The notes under the pieces were generated by a model. It saw only the letters and a program-made list of their open reading frames with translations. It ran no database searches and had not been told where the DNA came from. From an uncultured Bacilli bacterium (lineage in GTDB: Bacteria > Bacillota_I > Bacilli_A > RF39 > UBA660): DNA of 5,071 bases. The position numbers and the translations under genes are program-made. The stretch is from NCBI GenBank assembly GCA_934096025.1, contig CAKOLP010000082.1:1-5071 (forward strand), given 5' to 3'. This document shows, piece by piece, positions 1 through 5,071 of this stretch; the first letter of the stretch is position 1, and every line of letters begins with the position of its first letter.

Positions 1-1798
1 ATTCTACAGTAACTGATTTGGCCAAGTTTCTTGGTTTGTCTATGTCACAATTATTGTTTTTAGCTACTTGATAAGCAAGTAATTGTAGGGGAATAATTGT
101 GATTAGGGATTGAAGAATTGGGTGTATTTCTTTAAGTAATATAATGTCGTTGTAGAAGTTTTCGTTAGGTTTTTGGGTTGTAATAAAGATTACATTGGCG
201 CCTCTTGCTTTTACTTCTTTTATATTACTAATTGTTTTTTCATTTAAGCTTTTATCAGTAGATATTGCTATAACCGGAGTATCTTTTTCAATAAGGGAAA
301 TAGTTCCATGTTTTAGTTCTCCGGCTTGATAAGCAACACTATTAATATAAGATATTTCTTTAAGTTTTAAAGAAGCTTCTAAAGATAGGGCATAATCAAT
401 TCCCCTGCCTATAAAAAATATTTGTTTATCTTGGTAAATCTTATTTGCTATATCTATATAGGTTTTATCATTAATAGTATCTTTGATGTAAGTTGGCATA
501 TTTTTTATTTCATTATTAATTAGGGTAAATTCTTCATCTGATATAGTGTTATTTAATTTTCCTAAATATAAAGCAAGTAGACTAAATATAGCTAATTGCG
601 CTAGATAAGCTTTGGTTGTTGCTACGGCTATTTCAAAACCTGCTTTAATATATACTACATGGTCGGCTTCTCGTGCGATTGAGCTTCCTACAACATTAAC
701 GATACACATAGTTGTTATGCCATCTTTTTTAGCATTTCTAAGTGCAGCTAAGGTGTCGGCGGTTTCTCCTGATTGTGAGACAACAATTAGTAAAGTATCT
801 TTGGTATAGAAGTTCTTTTTGTAGCGGTATTCACTAGCAACTTCAACATTAGTTTCAATATTACCATAAGTTTCTAAAAGATATTTTCCTACGACACCTG
901 TGTGATAAGCTGAGCCACAAGCTACTATATCTATTTTTTTGAAATTTTTTAGGAAACTAAAACTTTTTTCTAAAGAAGCAAAAGTACCATCAAAGTAATA
1001 ATTTACTGTGTTTTTGAAAACTTTATCTTGTTCATTTATTTCTTTTAACATAAAGTGTTCATAGCCATCTTTAGATGCAGCATCCATACTGCCCTCGAAA
1101 GTTTTAATTTCTTTTGTGACTTTTTCTAAATCTTGATTATAGATTGTAATATTTTCTTCCGTTAATTTAACGATGTCATAATCATCAAGTAAAATATATT
1201 TGTTTGTAAATTTTAAGATAGCAGGTACGTCTGATGCTATAAAATTACCATCTTCAGATGTTGCTACGATTAGGGGACTACTTTTCCTTGTAGCATATAA
1301 AGTAGGGTCGTTTGCAACGAGTATCCCAAAAGCATATGAGCCGCGGATTAATTTGCCGGCTTCATGTATAGCTTTGATTATGTCTTTTGTTTCTTGATAA
1401 AGACTATCAATTAAGGCCGCAGCTACTTCTGTATCAGTTTCCGTTTGGAACTTGTAGCCTTTTTGTTCTAGTTCTTGTTTTAAGTCGATGTAGTTTTCAA
1501 TAATTCCATTATGTACTAGAGTAATATTTCCGACTTGATGAGGGTGAGCATTAAGTTTATTTGCTTCTCCGTGAGTTGCCCACCTAGTATGCCCAATTCC
1601 GAGATGTGTTGGTGTATCCATGTCTAATTGTTCTTTTAAATTGGCAATTTTTCCTTTTTCTTTAATTACTTTAATATCATTTTCATCTAGGTAAGCAATA
1701 CCTGATGAGTCATACCCTCGATATTCTAAGGCTTCTAGAGCCGTTATAATTTTTGGTATACATTTGCTTTTTCCGATGTATCCAGTAATTCCACACAT
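1..1798 (-). CDS. glmS: GlmS, glutamine--fructose-6-phosphate aminotransferase (isomerizing); stop codon just outside window
   Basis: This cytoplasmic enzyme converts fructose-6-phosphate and glutamine to glucosamine-6-phosphate and glutamate, the entry step to UDP-GlcNAc and peptidoglycan. I read 599 uninterrupted codons on the minus strand, the usual length for the family. The protein starts MCGITGYIG, so after Met removal Cys2 is the N-terminal nucleophile of the class II glutaminase domain (about residues 2-220). That domain also shows GHTRWATHGE (W73), HNGIIENY and ETDTEV. The two sugar-isomerase (SIS) domains follow, with ACGSAYHTG and SQSGETADT (S341-T349) in the first and GRGIDY (G464 onward) and ELKHG (494-498) in the second. 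The C-terminus is the family tail DKPRNLAKSVTVE, and only the first base of the next codon (T) lies in the window, so just the stop is missing. The start is fixed by the catalytic Cys2 and by AGAAAGGA six bases upstream. It is transcribed divergently from the other genes and controlled by the ribozyme in its leader. Identification is very secure. Confidence 0.98.
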   Translation of the reverse strand, partial: MCGITGYIGKSKCIPKIITALEALEYRGYDSSGIAYLDENDIKVIKEKGKIANLKEQLDMDTPTHLGIGHTRWATHGEANKLNAHPHQVGNITLVHNGIIENYIDLKQELEQKGYKFQTETDTEVAAALIDSLYQETKDIIKAIHEAGKLIRGSYAFGILVANDPTLYATRKSSPLIVATSEDGNFIASDVPAILKFTNKYILLDDYDIVKLTEENITIYNQDLEKVTKEIKTFEGSMDAASKDGYEHFMLKEINEQDKVFKNTVNYYFDGTFASLEKSFSFLKNFKKIDIVACGSAYHTGVVGKYLLETYGNIETNVEVASEYRYKKNFYTKDTLLIVVSQSGETADTLAALRNAKKDGITTMCIVNVVGSSIAREADHVVYIKAGFEIAVATTKAYLAQLAIFSLLALYLGKLNNTISDEEFTLINNEIKNMPTYIKDTINDKTYIDIANKIYQDKQIFFIGRGIDYALSLEASLKLKEISYINSVAYQAGELKHGTISLIEKDTPVIAISTDKSLNEKTISNIKEVKARGANVIFITTQKPNENFYNDIILLKEIHPILQSLITIIPLQLLAYQVAKNNNCDIDKPRNLAKSVTVE

Positions 1799-1804
1799 AA
1801 TAAA

Positions 1805-1812
1805 TCCTTTCT
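1805..1812 (-). promoter_or_regulatory. glmS ribosome binding site
   Basis: Read on the minus strand the bases are AGAAAGGA, six bases before the glmS ATG at 1798. This is a purine-rich Shine-Dalgarno sequence with normal spacing. It sits just downstream of the last helix that can be drawn for the ribozyme (1820-1827 with 1858-1865), so it stays on the downstream fragment after self-cleavage. Confidence 0.8.
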
Positions 1813-1819
1813 TATATAT

Positions 1820-1945
1820 GATATATATTTTGTTACAATTTTGATTTTGTTTTTTGTTATATATCTAACGATTATCTTTAACCGTGATGTTATCCGCCGA
1901 ATTTTCGATAAACATCAACCTCGTTACCCATAGGGGATTGGCGCT
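1820..1945 (-). ncRNA. glmS ribozyme / glucosamine-6-phosphate riboswitch
   Basis: In the known family this leader RNA uses glucosamine-6-phosphate as cofactor, cleaves itself, and so destabilises the glmS mRNA: product feedback. Read on the minus strand it has the family's conserved blocks in order: AGCGCC (1945-1940, with the expected scission between A1945 and G1944), AACGAGG, GTTTATCGA, TTCGGCGGAT and CACGGT. These correspond to the core AGCGCC...GACGAGG...GUUUAUCGA...UUCGGCGGAU...CCCGGU. Visible helices are a very short P1 (CCC/GGG around CUAU), a 7-bp pairing of 1911-1917 with 1885-1891 enclosing the conserved loop, a hairpin at 1869-1884 (CGGUUA, loop AAGA, UAAUCG), and an 8-bp AU-rich stem (1858-1865 with 1820-1827) in the place of the peripheral P4 domain. 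The core ends near 1866 and the AU stem is the less certain part. Location directly upstream of glmS, on the same strand, supports the call strongly. Confidence 0.93.
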
Positions 1946-1980
1946 AACAAGTAAGTATTACCTCCATTAACTAGCTTGTT
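1946..1980 (-). other. Pre-cleavage leader of the glmS transcript
   Basis: This stretch lies between the predicted start site and the ribozyme scission site, so it would be the short 5' fragment released on cleavage. Its ends are complementary: AACAAG (1980-1975) can pair with CUUGUU (1951-1946), giving a 6-bp stem that abuts the scission site. The loop contains GGAGG (1965-1961). Known glmS ribozymes need very little sequence 5' of the cleavage site, so a function for this stem is only inference. Confidence 0.45.
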
Positions 1981-1987
1981 TAATTAA

Positions 1988-2016
1988 ATTATATATTATA
2001 ATAATTAACTTGTCAA
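1988..2016 (-). promoter_or_regulatory. Consensus housekeeping-sigma promoter for glmS
   Basis: Read on the minus strand there is a perfect -35 TTGACA (2016-2011), a 17-bp spacer and a perfect -10 TATAAT (1993-1988). Transcription should begin near 1980-1982, giving a leader of about 35 bases before the ribozyme cleavage site. A promoter this strong fits a gene whose output is limited after transcription by the ribozyme. No competing promoter of similar quality is visible for glmS. Confidence 0.85.
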
Positions 2017-2038
2017 AATACTTAAATCTTGATAAACT
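2010..2038 (+). promoter_or_regulatory. Candidate promoter for the DUF308 gene and downstream genes
   Basis: TTGTCA (2010-2015, 5 of 6 consensus) is followed after 17 bp by TAAACT (2033-2038, 4 of 6). The start site would fall near 2045, leaving only about a dozen untranslated bases and trimming the ribosome binding site, which weakens the case. An alternative is a perfect TATAAT at 1997-2002, but its -35 (TTGTTT at 1976-1981) is only 15 bp away. The -35 bases coincide with those of the divergent glmS promoter. Confidence 0.4.
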
Positions 2039-2042
2039 GTAA

Positions 2043-2052
2043 GAGAGGGTGA
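2043..2052 (+). promoter_or_regulatory. Ribosome binding site of the DUF308 gene
   Basis: GAGAGGGTGA lies four bases before the ATG at 2057. It resembles GGAGGTGA with one inserted base and supports 2057 as the start codon. Confidence 0.7.
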
Positions 2053-2056
2053 GATA

Positions 2057-2572
2057 ATGGCAATTAAAGGTGTTTTAGAAAAGAAAGATAAGAAAGAAAA
2101 TAGTATTTTTTATAAGAATGTTGTCTTAGCATTAGTGGGATTAGGGCTTTTTTTAGTACCTAGAACTTTTAACAATATAGTAGGTATTGTTATTGGCTTT
2201 GTATTTTTACTAGCGGGACTTATGAGTATATTTAATTACTTGCAAAATAAAATAGGGGATACAAATAATTTTATTAATGGGATACTTTACTCTGTTTTTG
2301 GAGTATTTATTATGCTTTATCCAAGTTCTGTAGTTAGATTAATTGCTTTATGTATTGGGATATATCTATTTATTAAAGCATTAATTAAGGCTAAGGAAGC
2401 ATTTATGTTTAAAGAAATGGAAAATAATTGGGTTGGAACGTTTGTAGTTTCGGTGTTATTTTTTCTGGTTGGAGGACTTTTGATATTTAATCCAGTCTCT
2501 ACATTAGTTTTAACAAAGATATTGGGAATGGTATTAATTATTATTTCGTTAATGGATATATTTAGTAAATAA
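2057..2572 (+). CDS. DUF308/HdeD-family six-helix membrane protein
   Basis: This is a 171-residue integral membrane protein of unknown function. A charged cytoplasm-like N-terminus (lysines and glutamates in residues 4-15) precedes six hydrophobic segments at about 21-35, 39-62, 72-89, 90-111, 127-146 and 147-169. They form three helix pairs, each with a proline at or near the tight turn: FLVP (32-35), MLYP (86-89) and IFNP (143-146), followed by a second helix containing a G-hydrophobic-hydrophobic core. This threefold short repeat is the hallmark of the DUF308 (HdeD) family. HdeD of Escherichia coli is linked to acid resistance, but that role cannot be carried over to a Gram-positive homologue. 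The ATG has a good ribosome binding site. The gene stands first in the plus-strand run, 54 bp before ezrA, and diverges from glmS. Family assignment comes from the hydropathy pattern and the repeated motif. Confidence 0.8.
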   Translation: MAIKGVLEKKDKKENSIFYKNVVLALVGLGLFLVPRTFNNIVGIVIGFVFLLAGLMSIFNYLQNKIGDTNNFINGILYSVFGVFIMLYPSSVVRLIALCIGIYLFIKALIKAKEAFMFKEMENNWVGTFVVSVLFFLVGGLLIFNPVSTLVLTKILGMVLIIISLMDIFSK

Positions 2573-2578
2573 TTGCTA

Positions 2579-2607
2579 TTTAAAAATAAAGTATTTTGTG
2601 ATACACT
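2579..2607 (+). promoter_or_regulatory. Possible weak extended -10 promoter for ezrA
   Basis: TTTAAA (2579-2584, 4 of 6 to TTGACA) lies 17 bp upstream of TACACT (2602-2607, 4 of 6 to TATAAT), which is preceded by the extended -10 element TG at 2599-2600. Transcription would start near 2614, inside the palindrome and very close to the ezrA start codon. Each element is weak, so this is tentative; read-through from the DUF308 gene is the alternative. Confidence 0.3.
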
Positions 2608-2617
2608 ATATATAGTG
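2604..2617. repeat. Perfect 14-bp palindrome at the ezrA translation start
   Basis: CACTATATATAGTG is its own reverse complement, centred between 2610 and 2611. The right half overlaps the probable ezrA Shine-Dalgarno AGTGGTGA (2614-2621). As DNA it could be an operator for a dimeric regulator. As RNA it could form CACUA/UAGUG with a UAUA loop and partly hide the binding site. No T-tract follows, so it is not a terminator. Confidence 0.6.
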
Positions 2618-2621
2618 GTGA
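2614..2621 (+). promoter_or_regulatory. ezrA ribosome binding site deciding the ATG start
   Basis: AGTGGTGA differs from the ideal AGGAGGTGA core by a T in the purine run and sits five bases before the ATG at 2627. It favours this ATG over the in-frame TTG at 2573, which has no ribosome binding site and directly abuts the preceding stop codon. Confidence 0.6.
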
Positions 2622-2626
2622 ATCGT

Positions 2627-4345
2627 ATGGATAGAATTACTTTTTTGTTAATAGCTTTTTTTTATTATGTTTTATCTGTTGGGTTAGTAGTATTAGTACT
2701 TAGTTTACTTAACAGAAAAGAAAAAAATAAGTTAAAAAAAGAAATAGAAAAGTTAGAAACAGAAAAAAATATGATTGTCTCAGCAAGTATTTTGTCGGAG
2801 TTTAATAAAGTGGAAGCTTTAGTAAATAATGATGAATTAAAAGAAAAGTTTGAAGATTGGAAAGAAAGATTTAATAAGATTAAAGATGTTGAGATGCCGA
2901 AGTTTACGGATTCTTTAAATGAAATAGAAGAAATGTTTCAAAGCAAGAATTATAAAGAGTTAAAAGGGTTAGTGTTAAAAGCTGATTTCGATTTAAATAA
3001 TTTGAAGACAAAAGCTAGTTTTTTACTAGAAGAAATAAAAGATGTAACACTAAGTGAAGAAAGAAATAGAGAAACAATAACTAAATTAAAAGCAACATAT
3101 AGAGAAATATTAAGTGTATATCATGAATTTGAAGATGAGTATGAGCTTATAAAGAGTCCGATTGAGTTACAATTTGAAAATGTAAATAAGTTATTTGAAG
3201 CCTTTGAATCGGCGATGGATAATAATATGTATACGGAAGTAGGAAGAATAGTTAAGGGTATAACCGATGTTTTACTTAATTTGAAAGTTGTAATTGATGA
3301 GGCTAGACCTATAATTATGTTGGGAAAAAATTTGATTCCTAAAAAGCAAGAAGAAATAAAGAGTATAGCTGAGAAAATGACTAGAGAGGGATTTAACCTA
3401 GATTATTTAAATATAGATATTAACATAGAAGAAGCAAATAAAAAGATATTAGATATATTTCAAAGGTTAAATGTTTTAAATGTAGAAGATTCTTTATTTG
3501 AGTTAAAGACAATGTTAGATTATTTTGATTCTTTGTATAATGATTTTGATAAAGAAAGAGTAAGTAAGAAGATATATGAAGATTACAGTAGAAGTATATT
3601 GATTAAGGCAACGAAGTTAGAAAAAGTTAATAATGAATTATATAAAAAACTTGGGGATATAAAATATAGTTATGATTTAAGTGATGAAGAAGTTTCGGTA
3701 ATACCTGAGATTAGAGATGAGATTATGAGTATTCGTGGGGCTTATGATAAAGTAGTAGATGTTGCTAGAAGTAAGATGATGGCTTATTCGAAGTTGGCAA
3801 GAGAAATGGAAAGTATTAATTCGAAGTTGATTAAGACTGAAGAAAAGTTAAATGGAGCTTTGAAGAACTTGGGAAGTTTGAAAGAAGATGAATTAAGAGC
3901 TCGGGAACAATTAGAGGAAATAAAGAAAATACTTAGCCAATCTAAAGAAAAGGTAAGATCATATAAACTGCCTTGTATTCCTAAAAATTATTATGTTGAG
4001 TTAGCTGAGGCGATGCAAGCAATTAATGTTTTGATAAAAGAACTTGATAAGAGACCTATTTCTATAAAGGTATTAAATTTAAGAGTTGATACAGCAAGAG
4101 ACTTAGTATTAAAAGTATATAATACAATTAATGAAACAATTAAAACAGCAGCAATGGCTGAGGCAGCAATAGTCTATGGTAATAGATATAGAGTTACAAA
4201 TAAAGAAGTAGATTTTGGGTTAGTTAAAGCAGAGAATGCCTTTTTAAGGGGAAATTTTAAAAATAGTTTAGAAAATGCTATAAGCGCAATTAATATAATA
4301 GAACCGGGAATACATAAAAAATTATTAGAGCAAGCTAAAGGTTAG
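2627..4345 (+). CDS. ezrA: EzrA, septation ring formation regulator
   Basis: EzrA is a membrane-anchored protein that binds FtsZ, prevents extra Z-rings, and in Bacilli also links the divisome to wall-synthesis proteins. The 572-residue product (Bacillus subtilis EzrA is about 562) has one N-terminal transmembrane helix at about residues 5-28, then a positively charged stretch, RKEKNKLKK, and a long, almost wholly helical, charged cytoplasmic region built like the family's spectrin-like coiled-coil repeats. Family signatures near the C-terminus are LKEDELRARE (418-427, compare LRKDELEARE in Bacillus), YGNRYR (517-522, compare YANRYR in the conserved QNR patch) and IIEPG close to the end. I chose the ATG at 2627 because the preceding 18 in-frame codons would place extra polar sequence before the membrane helix and lack a ribosome binding site. 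It ends 12 bp before the cysteine desulfurase gene, an ezrA-desulfurase order also known in Bacillus. Identification rests on architecture, signatures and neighbourhood together. Confidence 0.93.
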   Translation: MDRITFLLIAFFYYVLSVGLVVLVLSLLNRKEKNKLKKEIEKLETEKNMIVSASILSEFNKVEALVNNDELKEKFEDWKERFNKIKDVEMPKFTDSLNEIEEMFQSKNYKELKGLVLKADFDLNNLKTKASFLLEEIKDVTLSEERNRETITKLKATYREILSVYHEFEDEYELIKSPIELQFENVNKLFEAFESAMDNNMYTEVGRIVKGITDVLLNLKVVIDEARPIIMLGKNLIPKKQEEIKSIAEKMTREGFNLDYLNIDINIEEANKKILDIFQRLNVLNVEDSLFELKTMLDYFDSLYNDFDKERVSKKIYEDYSRSILIKATKLEKVNNELYKKLGDIKYSYDLSDEEVSVIPEIRDEIMSIRGAYDKVVDVARSKMMAYSKLAREMESINSKLIKTEEKLNGALKNLGSLKEDELRAREQLEEIKKILSQSKEKVRSYKLPCIPKNYYVELAEAMQAINVLIKELDKRPISIKVLNLRVDTARDLVLKVYNTINETIKTAAMAEAAIVYGNRYRVTNKEVDFGLVKAENAFLRGNFKNSLENAISAINIIEPGIHKKLLEQAKG

Positions 4346-4350
4346 GGAGG
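4344..4350 (+). promoter_or_regulatory. Strong ribosome binding site for the desulfurase GTG start
   Basis: AGGGAGG begins within the ezrA TAG stop codon and lies seven bases before GTG at 4358. The stop-codon overlap suggests translational coupling, and the strong site compensates for the GTG start. Confidence 0.8.
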
Positions 4351-4357
4351 AATAAAA

Positions 4358-5071
4358 GTGATATATTTAGATTATAGTGCAACTACTCCGATATCATATG
4401 AAGTTATGGATACCATATCCAAGGTAAGTAAAGAGTTTATAGGCAATCCTAATTCTATTCATGGGTTAGGTTTAAAGTCAAAAAAATTAATGGAAAGTGC
4501 AACAAAGCAAATTGGAGATATATTAAATATAAATACAAATGAAATTATATATACAAGTGGAGCAACGGAATGTAATAATATGGCTTTAATAGGAGTGGCT
4601 TTAGCTAATCATAAAAAGGGAAAACATATAATTGTTTCAAAACTAGAGCATCCATCTATTTATGGAATATGTAGATATTTGGAAAGTATTGGGTTTGAAA
4701 TTAGTTATGTAAAAAATGATTCTGAGGGATTAGTTGATTTTGAAGATTTAAAAAAGTTAGTTAGGGAAGATACAATTTTAGTCAGTATAGCTATGGTTAA
4801 TTCAGAAATTGGGATTAGACAACCACTTAAGATGATAAGGCAAATAATAAAAAAAGAAAATATTAAAACATTATTACATTCAGATATGTCGCAAGCTATT
4901 GGGAAAGTTCCTTTAAATATGCGCGATGTAGATTTAGCAACACTTACAGGGGAAAAGATTTTTGGTCCGAAAGGAATAGGTATTCTTTATAAAAGTAGTA
5001 TGATTAAGTTGGTGCCATTATTTTATGGTCATGATGTAAATAGTTTGCGACCAGGGACACCGGTATTACCT
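4358..5071 (+). CDS. Cysteine desulfurase, NifS/IscS family (NifZ-like), 3' part cut by window edge
   Basis: This PLP enzyme takes sulfur from cysteine as a persulfide, releasing alanine, for transfer to thiolated tRNA, thiamine or Fe-S clusters. The first 238 residues are present, of roughly 380 expected. Family motifs appear in order: YLDYSATTP (3-11), GNPNSIH (29-35), TSGATECNN (66-74, PLP phosphate contacts), EH (97-98, ring-stacking His98), MVNSEIG (146-152), HSDMSQAIGK (174-183, Asp176 and Gln179) and TGEKIFGPKGIGILY (197-211), where Lys200 is the expected Schiff-base lysine. LRPGT (230-234) matches the family's R-x-GT segment. Two positions are unusual: Glu199 replaces the near-invariant His before the lysine, and GHDVN (224-228) stands where many relatives have GGGQE. 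The catalytic cysteine loop lies beyond the edge, so activity cannot be judged here. Next to ezrA, Bacillus subtilis has the desulfurase NifZ followed by thiI, so tRNA 4-thiouridine synthesis is the likeliest role; this is inference. No reliable symbol can be given. Confidence 0.92.
   Translation, partial: MIYLDYSATTPISYEVMDTISKVSKEFIGNPNSIHGLGLKSKKLMESATKQIGDILNINTNEIIYTSGATECNNMALIGVALANHKKGKHIIVSKLEHPSIYGICRYLESIGFEISYVKNDSEGLVDFEDLKKLVREDTILVSIAMVNSEIGIRQPLKMIRQIIKKENIKTLLHSDMSQAIGKVPLNMRDVDLATLTGEKIFGPKGIGILYKSSMIKLVPLFYGHDVNSLRPGTPVLP

Noticed and set aside
612..809. A 65-codon forward open frame
   Set aside because: It lies wholly antisense to conserved GlmS coding sequence, has no convincing ribosome binding site and shows no recognisable protein features.
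1200..1397. A second 65-codon forward open frame
   Set aside because: It is also antisense to glmS, and its composition reflects the reverse complement of the GlmS glutaminase and linker region.
1799..2056. A small protein gene or second regulatory RNA on the plus strand of the intergenic region
   Set aside because: The structure here is accounted for by the minus-strand ribozyme, and I saw no plus-strand open frame with a ribosome binding site before 2057.
2591..2617. A transcription terminator between the DUF308 gene and ezrA
   Set aside because: The palindrome is AU-rich with only short arms and is not followed by a T-tract, so intrinsic termination is unlikely.
2573..2626. An 18-codon N-terminal extension of EzrA from TTG at 2573
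   Set aside because: The TTG directly abuts the preceding stop codon, has no Shine-Dalgarno sequence, and would put a polar stretch before the membrane anchor; the ATG at 2627 has a usable ribosome binding site and gives the normal family length.

Overview
The window is low-GC, AT-rich DNA with a standard Firmicutes gene architecture. EzrA, a cell-division protein typical of Bacilli and related low-GC lineages, is followed directly by a cysteine desulfurase. A glmS ribozyme precedes a divergent glmS. Tryptophan is encoded by TGG and I saw no in-frame TGA, so the standard code fits. The genus cannot be fixed from this sequence. A low-GC Bacilli or Erysipelotrichia-like relative is my inference.

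Layout: positions 1-1798 (minus strand) carry a full-length GlmS, whose stop codon is cut by the left edge of the window. Positions 1799-2056 are a 258-bp divergent control region. Read on the minus strand it contains a consensus promoter (TTGACA, 17 bp, TATAAT), a short leader, a glmS ribozyme and the glmS ribosome binding site. Read on the plus strand it contains a weaker promoter candidate and the ribosome binding site of the next gene. Positions 2057-2572 encode a six-helix DUF308/HdeD-family membrane protein. A 54-bp gap with a perfect 14-bp palindrome leads into ezrA (2627-4345). Twelve bases later a GTG start opens a cysteine desulfurase (4358 onward), cut by the right edge after 238 codons.

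How the parts fit: GlmS makes glucosamine-6-phosphate for cell-wall precursors, and the ribozyme shuts glmS down when that product accumulates. EzrA controls FtsZ-ring assembly and links division to wall synthesis. The desulfurase supplies sulfur; by analogy with Bacillus its usual partner is ThiI (tRNA 4-thiouridine), whose gene would be expected just beyond the right edge. The three plus-strand genes are closely spaced and probably co-transcribed at least in part, with a possible extra promoter before ezrA.

I found no mobile element, CRISPR array or clearly undescribed system. The points most worth checking are the compact form of the ribozyme, the two divergent promoters that share -35 bases, the palindrome over the ezrA translation start, and non-canonical active-site residues in the desulfurase.
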